From contig DASYMJ010000327.1 of assembly GCA_036009105.1 (NCBI GenBank), forward strand, positions 1 through 12,834: a DNA stretch of 12,834 nt, in the 5' to 3' direction. The position numbers were made by a program, and so were the translations under genes. The stretch comes from JAFAVZ01 sp036009105. GTDB lineage: Bacteria; Acidobacteriota; Thermoanaerobaculia; Gp7-AA8. Below are positions 7,427 through 12,834 of the stretch, piece after piece; within the stretch, counting starts at the first letter, position 1, and every line of letters begins with the position of its first letter. Below the pieces are notes generated by a model, which saw only the letters and a program-made list of their open reading frames with translations, had not been told where the DNA came from and did not search any database.

Positions 7427-8337
7427 GACCACAGCGCGTCGTACCGGGCCCAGACCCGCCGCGAAGCCTCCGCGTCCGGAGTGAGCTCGGTGATTTCGAT
7501 GCCGAACATGCGGGCCCAATCGCCGAAGTGCAGCGCGTGCGCGTTCTCGATGACGCGCTCGCGGAACGGCGCCGCGAGCGGCTGTAAAGACGAAACGCGG
7601 GAGAAGATCCGGCCGCCGCCGTTATTGATGATGATGATGCGGAAGCCGGCCTCGAGCCGCGGCACGATCCAGGGCGCGTTGAGGTCGTAGAGCGCGGTCA
7701 GGTCGCCGAGGATGGCGATGTTGTCCGCGCCGGGCCGGCACCAGCCGAAGAAGGTGGAGAGCTGGCCGTCGATGCCGTTCGCGCCGCGGTTCGCCTCGAT
7801 CGTGAAGCCGCGCGGATCGCGCGTGGCGGCGAGGTCCCATTCGCGGATGGGGAGGCTGTTGCCGATGTAGATCCGCGCTCCTTGCGGCAGCTCCCGCGAC
7901 AACGTGCGGAACATGGCCAGCTCCGATTGCGGCTCCTCATCCAGGATCTGCTGGAGCCGGGCCGCCCGCGCACGATCTTCGTCGAAAAACGCTCGATCCC
8001 GCGGAACCGGCGGCGGCAAGGACGGCAACGCGTCCAAGGGCAGCGCCTCGCCGTGATCGAGCCCGGCAAACGGCAGCCGCGTGTAGTGCGCGGTGGGGAG
8101 CTTGACGTCCCGCCAGAAGCGCAGCGTCGGCACGTTGCCGATGCGGATCACCTCGTCGAAGCGGCCGCGGGCGAGCATCCGCTCATTGAAGACATGGAGG
8201 TGGCGCAGCGCCAGGTCCTCGCGCAGGCCGGAGAGCGGCTCGGCGTACACCGGCGCCTGCAGCCGCAGCGCAAAGTCGCGCACGCGCTCGCGATCGTCCG
8301 CCGCCAGGCCGCCGATGAGCACGAGAGGCTTACTCAT
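7423..8337 (-). CDS. menD: MenD C-terminal part: central and ThDP-binding (PP) domains
   Basis: 304 aa from the ATG at 8337; a TTG at 8352 in frame is an alternative. With the preceding ORF it forms SEPHCHC synthase, which couples isochorismate and 2-oxoglutarate using thiamin diphosphate. Residues 1-110 match the central domain of MenD (start LVLIGGLAADDRE; IGNVPTLRFW at 66-75 in place of the KR-containing loop). The PP domain has GNSLPIRE (159-166, equivalent to E. coli S391/R395), NRGANGIDG (183-191, R413/I418) and the metal/ThDP motif GDLTALYDLN through NN (211-239). It has no PYR domain of its own and so lacks the activating Glu. It starts 4 nt after the stop of the PYR-domain ORF, in a different frame, and ends in an ATGA overlap with menH. 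Confidence 0.9.
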   Translation of the reverse strand: MSKPLVLIGGLAADDRERVRDFALRLQAPVYAEPLSGLREDLALRHLHVFNERMLARGRFDEVIRIGNVPTLRFWRDVKLPTAHYTRLPFAGLDHGEALPLDALPSLPPPVPRDRAFFDEDRARAARLQQILDEEPQSELAMFRTLSRELPQGARIYIGNSLPIREWDLAATRDPRGFTIEANRGANGIDGQLSTFFGWCRPGADNIAILGDLTALYDLNAPWIVPRLEAGFRIIIINNGGGRIFSRVSSLQPLAAPFRERVIENAHALHFGDWARMFGIEITELTPDAEASRRVWARYDALWS

Positions 8338-8341
8338 CGCG

Positions 8342-8791
8342 CTATTCGTCAAGGAGCGGCTCCTCGAATTCGATGTTCAGGTGCAGCGGCCGTCTGCCAT
8401 CCCACGTCTCCGGATCGGTGGCCGCGTAAACGCCGAAGATCCCCACCTGCTCGATCGACTGCGGCGCGCCCGTCCCCCGAAAGCGCGCCGGCCGGTCGGC
8501 CGTGATCAGCACCAGCGGCAGACCCGAGTAGTACGCCTCGATCGCCGCCGGCAGCAGCTCGGCCACCGCCGTGCCCGAGGTCGTCACCACGGCGACCGGC
8601 AGCCCATCGCGCTTGATGCGGCCCAACGCAAAGAAGGCGGCGGAGCGCTCATCGACGAACGAGTACACCGCGGCGTCAGCAAGCACCGCGAGCAGCGGCG
8701 CGTTGCGAGAGCCGGCGCAAACGCAGAAATCGCGAGCGCCCAGAGTGCGTACAGACGCGATCAACGAACGCGCCGCGGCGAGGTTCGTCAT
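8342..8791 (-). CDS. menD: MenD N-terminal part: PYR domain
   Basis: 149 aa. It carries the pyrimidine-binding domain of MenD only: CAGSRNAPL (S28, R29), the ThDP-activating Glu in VDERS (E48), TTSGTAVAEL (70-79) and TADRP (R100). It ends at LHLNIEFEEPLLDE, which matches the point in intact MenD (about residue 190 of 556 in E. coli) where the PYR domain passes into the central domain. The ATG overlaps the menF stop (ATGA), so it is coupled like its neighbours. The stop is TAG; the rest of the enzyme is encoded just downstream, shifted by one base. This is either a true two-subunit MenD or one gene broken by a single-base indel or sequencing error. No conserved motif is lost at the junction. 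Confidence 0.88.
   Translation of the reverse strand: MTNLAAARSLIASVRTLGARDFCVCAGSRNAPLLAVLADAAVYSFVDERSAAFFALGRIKRDGLPVAVVTTSGTAVAELLPAAIEAYYSGLPLVLITADRPARFRGTGAPQSIEQVGIFGVYAATDPETWDGRRPLHLNIEFEEPLLDE
8352..8364 (-). promoter_or_regulatory. Hairpin over GAGGAG at the MenD split
   Basis: The minus strand reads AGGAG-CCG-CTCCT, a 5-bp stem with a 3-nt loop (6 bp with a G-U pair). It includes the only purine-rich ribosome-site-like string near the start of the second menD ORF, ending about 20 nt before its ATG at 8337. It might sequester that site or affect ribosomes near the end of the first ORF. The pairing is seen; any function is speculative. Confidence 0.35.
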
Positions 8792-9831
8792 GCCGGAACC
8801 GCGACGGCCGATTCCACGCCGAACAGCGCCTTCACCTGCTCCCGCTTCGAGCGCAGCTCCTCGAACTCCCGCTCCAGCTGGCTCTCCGCCAGCTGCCCCG
8901 CCCCCGACCCCACCCGCAGCCGGTCCGCATGCCACTGCACGTTGCGGATGGCCACCAGCGCCAAGGCGAAATGGTCCGGCCGCTCCAGCCCGAACGGCGC
9001 GCCGAACGTCCGCCGCTTCACGCCGCGGTCCGCCTCGCGCAGCCAGCGCTCCCCCGCCTCATTGCGCGGCGAAACGCCCAAAGCGGCGGTCGGATGAAGG
9101 CGCCGCACCATCTCCGCGAACGACATCTTCTCCACGCCGTTCTCCTCGAAGCGGATGGGCGTGGCCAGATGCGCGATCGACGGCAGCTCGAGGATGCCGA
9201 GCGTCCCCACCTCCAGGTTCCCGAACGGCGCCAGCCGGCGCACGATGTCGTCCACCACCAGCCGGTGCTCGAGGAGCTCCTTGGCATCGCGCAGCAGCTC
9301 CCCGGCGCGGGCGCTGGGGCGCGTCCCCGCCAGCGCCATGGTCCGGTAGCCGCGCGCGTCCGCCTCGAACAGCACCTCCGGCGTCGCGCCGATCGTCCCG
9401 TGCGACTGATACGAATAGCCGTACGCCCTCATGTGCGAGGGGATCGCGGCCAGCCGGGAGATCAGGTAGCGCCGCCAATCGCCGCGCGAGCGCAGCCGCC
9501 CTTGCTCGAAGATCACCGGCACGATCTTCTTGAAGTCGCCGCGCGCCATGGCCGCGCGCGCCGAGTCGAACAGCGCGGCAAATTCATCGAGTGAAGGCGC
9601 CGACCACTCCACCGGCGGCGCCCCATCTTCCTCGAACCGCGAGGCCAGTTCCGCGATGGACAGCTCCTCCCACGCGGCGGGATGCCGCCAGGGATGCGGA
9701 TCGTCGAGGAAGAAATCCGTGATAAAAAACGCCGGCCGCTCGGGCCGCCGGAACGGCAGCTGCTCGAATGGTCCCCAGCCGACGAAGAGCCGATCGGGCG
9801 CGGTTTGGATGAAGGCGAAGTCGCGCGACAT
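8788..9831 (-). CDS. menF: Isochorismate synthase
   Basis: 347 aa, chorismate-utilising enzyme family; it converts chorismate to isochorismate, the entry step of menaquinone synthesis. Family motifs in order: KKIVPV (101-106), with the Lys expected to act as general base; GATPEVLF (148-155); AGTRP (168-172); EHRLVVDDI beginning at 188; LHPTAALG; FGAPFG; and a C-terminal GSGAGQLAESQLEREFEEL. PTAA is the form remembered for MenF rather than anthranilate synthase (PTPA). Shorter than E. coli MenF (431 aa), with a reduced N-terminal region. First gene of the operon; its ATG faces menG across 106 nt. No Shine-Dalgarno sequence precedes the ATG, and a -10-like TACAAT lies only 9 nt upstream. Confidence 0.9.
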   Translation of the reverse strand: MSRDFAFIQTAPDRLFVGWGPFEQLPFRRPERPAFFITDFFLDDPHPWRHPAAWEELSIAELASRFEEDGAPPVEWSAPSLDEFAALFDSARAAMARGDFKKIVPVIFEQGRLRSRGDWRRYLISRLAAIPSHMRAYGYSYQSHGTIGATPEVLFEADARGYRTMALAGTRPSARAGELLRDAKELLEHRLVVDDIVRRLAPFGNLEVGTLGILELPSIAHLATPIRFEENGVEKMSFAEMVRRLHPTAALGVSPRNEAGERWLREADRGVKRRTFGAPFGLERPDHFALALVAIRNVQWHADRLRVGSGAGQLAESQLEREFEELRSKREQVKALFGVESAVAVPA

Positions 9832-9840
9832 CAGCGCGCG

Positions 9841-9846
9841 ATTGTA
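9841..9846 (-). promoter_or_regulatory. Possible -10 element for menF (leaderless transcript?)
   Basis: The minus strand reads TACAAT (5 of 6 to TATAAT). It ends 9 nt before the menF ATG, which would place transcription start about 3 nt before the start codon. No recognisable -35 lies 16-18 nt upstream, because that position is inside the heptamer repeats. Weak support. Confidence 0.3.
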
Positions 9847-9858
9847 CGATTTAGAGTC

Positions 9859-9937
9859 AGTTGTCGGTTATCGGTTGTCAGTTGTCCGTAGAACTGCCTG
9901 CCGCCAACGGACAACCGATAACTGACAACCGACAACT
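9859..9937. repeat. Inverted array of GTTRTCN heptamers between menF and menG
   Basis: The left arm (9859-9889) holds four heptamers in tandem: GTTGTCG, GTTATCG, GTTGTCA, GTTGTCC. The right arm (9907-9937), read on the minus strand, has the same four but with the middle two swapped: GTTGTCG, GTTGTCA, GTTATCG, GTTGTCC. The arms are separated by 17 nt (9890-9906) and pair at 27 of 31 positions; two of the four mismatches would be G-U pairs in plus-strand RNA. The right arm ends at the base before the menG ATG. Heptameric tandem repeats such as the STRRs of cyanobacteria are similar in kind; no named family is claimed here. Confidence 0.9.
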
Positions 9938-10627
9938 ATGTACACCGGCCCCGATGCCGCGCGCATCCGCGAAATGTTCCGCTCCATCTCCGGGCGCTAC
10001 GACCGCGCGAACACCGTCATGTCCGGCGGCATCCATCACCTGTGGCGCCGCCGCGCCGTCCGCTGGGCCGGCATCAGGCGGGGCGACCGCGTCCTCGACT
10101 GCGCCACCGGCACGGGCGACCTGGCCATCGCCTTTCACCGCGCCGGCGCGCGGGTCGTCGGCACCGACTTCGTCCCGGAGATGATCGAGCTGGCCCGCCA
10201 CAAGGCGCCGGACATCGAGTTCGAGGTGGCCGACGTGACCCGCCTCCCCTTCGCCGACGCCTCTTTCGACGCGGCCTCCATCTCCTTCGGCATCCGCAAC
10301 GTGAGCGACCCCCGCCGCGGCATCGCCGAGCTGGCCCGCGTGGTCCGCCCCGGCGGCCGCGTGCTCATCCTCGAGTTCGGCCAGCCCCCCAACCGCCCCT
10401 TCCGGGCCCTCTACGACTTCTACCGCACCCGCATCCTCCCCCGCCTCGGCGGCGCCGTGACCGGCGAGAAGGAGGCGTACGAGTACCTGGAGCGCTCCGC
10501 CTCCAAGTTCCCCTGCGGCGAGGACTTTGTCCGGATGATGAGCGACTCCGCGAGTTTCGAACGGGTGGAGTTCAAGACGCTCTCGATGGGGATCGCGTAC
10601 CTGTACCGCGGCATCGTTTCATCCTGA
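9938..10627 (+). CDS. menG: Demethylmenaquinone methyltransferase (UbiE/MenG family)
   Basis: 229 aa, class I SAM-dependent methyltransferase; it methylates demethylmenaquinone, the last step of menaquinone synthesis. Visible: N-terminal RYDRAN (20-25) with SGGIHHLWRR, SAM motif I VLDCATGTGD (52-61), VGTDFVPEMIELA after it, the UbiE signature FGIRNVSDP, and EFGQP after the third strand. Length is normal for the family. In a men operon setting, menaquinone rather than ubiquinone is the likely product; in many bacteria UbiE serves both. It is divergent from menF. The ATG follows the heptamer repeat directly, with no Shine-Dalgarno sequence, so initiation may be leaderless or the start may lie slightly downstream (next Met at residue 13, which would cut a conserved helix and is less likely). 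Confidence 0.94.
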   Translation: MYTGPDAARIREMFRSISGRYDRANTVMSGGIHHLWRRRAVRWAGIRRGDRVLDCATGTGDLAIAFHRAGARVVGTDFVPEMIELARHKAPDIEFEVADVTRLPFADASFDAASISFGIRNVSDPRRGIAELARVVRPGGRVLILEFGQPPNRPFRALYDFYRTRILPRLGGAVTGEKEAYEYLERSASKFPCGEDFVRMMSDSASFERVEFKTLSMGIAYLYRGIVSS

Positions 10628-10720
10628 CGCGGCAGTGCCCACGAGCAGCCCCAGCGTCCGGACGGGCTTTGCCAGCCAGCGCACCGGCCCGTGGCCGGGG
10701 TAAACTCGCCCGCTTCGTCC
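10628..10720 (+). other. Short intergenic region with GC hairpin before thrA
   Basis: A perfect 6-bp hairpin CCGGCC-CGT-GGCCGG occupies 10684-10698, followed by GGTAAACTCG and not by a U-run, so it is not a classical terminator. No -35/-10 pair with good spacing was found for thrA. Transcription of thrA from the menG side, or a promoter not recognisable by eye, remains possible. Confidence 0.4.
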
Positions 10721-12834
10721 ATGATGTCGATCGAGGTCTACAAATTCGGCGGCGTGGCCGTCGGCTCTGCCGAGGCTGTTCGCATTGCGGCGGCACATGT
10801 GCGGCGGGCGGCGGCAAACGGCCGTATCGCCGTCGTCGTCTCTGCCATGAACGGCGTCACTGACCTCCTCCTCGAGGCCGCGCAGGCCGCCTTTCGCGGC
10901 GACCGCGAGCAGAGCGAGCGGGGCGCGAGCGCCTTCGCGGACAAGCACATCCAGCTGATCGACGAGCTGTTCGGCCCGAAGCATGCGCTGCACAAGCTGG
11001 TCGAGGAATCGACGCACGAGCTGCGGGCCATGACGGAGAGCATTGCCGTCCTGCGCGAGCTGACCATCCGCGCGCAGGACGCGCTCATCGCCCGCGGCGA
11101 GCGCGTCCTGGCCCGGATCTTCGCCGCTTACCTCGACGCGGACTACGTCGACGCGACGGAGATCATCCTCACCGAGCGCCGCCTGGGCAGCCTCTGGCCG
11201 AATCTGCAGCGCTGCGAGCGCGCCGCGCGGAAGCACATCACGCCGCTCCTCGACCAAGGCCGCATCGTGATCATGCCCGGCTTCCTCGGCCGCGGACCGG
11301 ACGGTGAAGTCGTCACCCTCGGACGCGGCGGAACGGACTTCTCCGCCGCCATCCTGGCGCGGAGCATCCAGGCCCGCGCCGTCACGCTCTGGAAGGAAGT
11401 CGACGGCCTGATGACCGCCGATCCGAAGAGCGTCCCCGCCGCACGCGTGCTGGCCGAGCTGCACTACCGCGAGGCCGGCGAGCTCGCCTACTACGGCGCG
11501 AAGGTCCTCCATCCGCGCACCATGATTCCGCTCATCGACCGCGGCATCCCTCTCTTCGTGCGCAACACATTCAACGAAGAACGGGAAGGGACGCGCATCG
11601 CGGGCGATGTGAAGCCGGGCCAGTACCCGGTCAAGGCGCTCACCGCCATTCATCGCCAGGCGCTCATCTCCATCGAAGGCAGCGGCATGATCGGCGTGCC
11701 GGGCGTGGCCGGCCGCGCATTCACCGCGCTCTCCGCCGCGGGCCATTCCGTGTCCATGATCAGCCAGGCCTCGAGCGAGGCGAGCATCTGCTTCGTGGTT
11801 CCCGAGACGGAAGCGGATCACGCCGTGCGCGCGCTGGAGGAGGCGTTCGCGCCGGAGCGCAAGCTCAAGCTCATCGACCGCATCGAGGCGGAGAAGAAGG
11901 TCGCGCTGATCGCGGTGGTCGGCCTCGGCATGCGCGGCCGGCCGGGCATCGCGGCGCGCACGTTCTCCGCGCTGAGCGCCGCCAGCGTGAACGTGATCGC
12001 CATCGCCCAAGGCTCCTCGGAGCTGAACATCACCATCACCGTCGCCGAGCACGACGCGAACCGCGCATTGATCGCGCTGCACAACGAATATCAGCTCGAC
12101 CGCATCCGCCCGCTGGCCGACACCACCGGCCGTGAGTCGAAGCTGACGCTCCTCGGCTTCGGCCAGATCGGCCGCGCGCTGGCGCGGCAGCTCATCTCCC
12201 AGGATCGCCATCTGCGCAACGAGCTCGGCGTCGACATCAAAGCCGTCGCCATCGCCGACCGATCCGGCATCAGGATCCACGAGCACGGCTTCACCGCCGC
12301 GGCGCTGCAGAAGCTGGCCAGGCAGAAGGCATCGGGCGCGCGGTTCTTCGACCGCAAGGCGCTCTCCATTGACGAGCTGCGGGAGATGATGCGCAAGGAG
12401 CTCTGGCTCCTGCCATCGCATCGGTCCATCCTGGTCGACCTCACCTCCGAGGAGACCGCGCCGCTGCTGCAGGAGGCGCTGGAGCAGGGCTTCCACGTGG
12501 TGACGGCGAACAAGAAGCCGCTGGCCGTTTCGCAGGACGATTACGAGCGCCTCTTCGCCACCGCGCGCGAGCACGGCCTCTCGCTGCGCTACGAGGCGAC
12601 CGCCGGCGCGGGACTGCCGGTGCTGGACACGCTGGCCAAGCTGGCCGAGGCCGGCGACAAGGTGGAGTCGATCCAGGGGTGTTTCTCCGGGACCCTCGGC
12701 TACCTGATGAGCGCCGTGGAGAATGGCGCGCGCTACTCCGAGGCGGTGGCCGAGGCGTGGAAGCTGGGGTATACCGAGCCGGATCCTCGTGATGATCTCT
12801 CCGGCCTGGACGTCGCCCGCAAGGCGCTGATTCT
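10721..12834 (+). CDS. thrA: Bifunctional aspartokinase/homoserine dehydrogenase (3' end beyond window)
   Basis: At least 704 aa; the frame is open to the last base. It phosphorylates aspartate and reduces aspartate semialdehyde to homoserine, feeding threonine and methionine synthesis. Kinase domain: KFGGVAV (8-14), SAMNGVTDLL, GRGGTDFSA beginning at residue 201, and YYGAKVLHPRT at 257-267. A pair of ACT regulatory domains spans roughly residues 310-460 (SIEGSGMIGVPGVAGRAF and a second copy around VVGLGMRGRPGIAARTF), which implies feedback control, probably by threonine. Homoserine dehydrogenase domain: Rossmann GFGQIGR (479-485), TANKKP (595-600), and GYTEPDPRDDLSGLD (683-697), nearly identical to the E. 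coli ThrA stretch as remembered. About 100 C-terminal residues should be missing. ATG 10721 or 10724 could be the start; no ribosome site is evident. Oddity: the usual KFGGTS is KFGGVA. Confidence 0.95.
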   Translation, partial: MMSIEVYKFGGVAVGSAEAVRIAAAHVRRAAANGRIAVVVSAMNGVTDLLLEAAQAAFRGDREQSERGASAFADKHIQLIDELFGPKHALHKLVEESTHELRAMTESIAVLRELTIRAQDALIARGERVLARIFAAYLDADYVDATEIILTERRLGSLWPNLQRCERAARKHITPLLDQGRIVIMPGFLGRGPDGEVVTLGRGGTDFSAAILARSIQARAVTLWKEVDGLMTADPKSVPAARVLAELHYREAGELAYYGAKVLHPRTMIPLIDRGIPLFVRNTFNEEREGTRIAGDVKPGQYPVKALTAIHRQALISIEGSGMIGVPGVAGRAFTALSAAGHSVSMISQASSEASICFVVPETEADHAVRALEEAFAPERKLKLIDRIEAEKKVALIAVVGLGMRGRPGIAARTFSALSAASVNVIAIAQGSSELNITITVAEHDANRALIALHNEYQLDRIRPLADTTGRESKLTLLGFGQIGRALARQLISQDRHLRNELGVDIKAVAIADRSGIRIHEHGFTAAALQKLARQKASGARFFDRKALSIDELREMMRKELWLLPSHRSILVDLTSEETAPLLQEALEQGFHVVTANKKPLAVSQDDYERLFATAREHGLSLRYEATAGAGLPVLDTLAKLAEAGDKVESIQGCFSGTLGYLMSAVENGARYSEAVAEAWKLGYTEPDPRDDLSGLDVARKALI

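Noticed and set aside
9859..9937. CRISPR array or direct operator repeats
   Set aside because: Units are 7 nt, contiguous and inverted around a short loop, with no spacers of regular length and no cas genes nearby.
10619..12574. 651-codon open frame on the minus strand opposite thrA
   Set aside because: It lies antisense to a clear bifunctional ThrA whose motifs run through the whole stretch. In GC-rich DNA the antisense frame of a real gene is often open; the product has no recognisable domain and is rich in Arg, Gly, Asp and His.

Overview
The window looks like GC-rich bacterial chromosome, tentatively Acidobacteriota or a near relative. The taxonomy rests on the 16S rRNA 5' region (the stretch ending in GGGGAATTTTGCGC), the high GC content and the style of the menaquinone genes; no database search was possible. 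Position 1 falls inside a 16S rRNA gene, which may mark an assembly edge at a repeated rRNA operon.

Layout. (1) 1-362, minus strand: the first quarter of a 16S rRNA gene. (2) 363-1016: no credible protein gene. Read on the minus strand it holds an rRNA control region: a near-consensus sigma-70 promoter (TTGACA, 17 nt, TAGAAT; 721-749), a boxB-like GNRA hairpin followed at once by a boxA antitermination element (544-570), a perfect 8-bp inverted repeat (445-462) and a hairpin next to the 16S 5' end. Between that promoter and the next gene lie three short hairpins and no U-tract terminator. (3) 1017-9831, minus strand: one tightly packed operon in transcription order menF, menD (as two ORFs), menH, menB, menA, menC, menE and a YfhO-like polytopic membrane protein. 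Six of the eight junctions are 4-base ATGA or GTGA overlaps. (4) 9832-9937: a divergent intergenic region mostly filled by four heptamers (GTTRTCN) on each side of a 17-nt loop, in inverted orientation. (5) 9938-10627, plus strand: menG/ubiE methyltransferase. (6) 10721-end, plus strand: bifunctional aspartokinase/homoserine dehydrogenase (thrA), cut by the window end.

Together the men genes cover the classical (o-succinylbenzoate) menaquinone route from chorismate to menaquinone: MenF makes isochorismate, MenD SEPHCHC, MenH SHCHC, MenC o-succinylbenzoate, MenE its CoA thioester, MenB DHNA-CoA, MenA prenylates and MenG methylates. Only a dedicated DHNA-CoA thioesterase (MenI) is missing. Several enzymes are short for their families (MenE 338 aa, MenC 276 aa, MenH 195 aa).

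The observations most worth checking are the splitting of MenD exactly between its PYR domain and the rest of the enzyme, the inverted heptamer array touching the menG start codon, and the YfhO-like gene coupled to menE. I see no CRISPR array, transposase, tRNA or defence-type module. Most of the window is ordinary core metabolism with unusual details.
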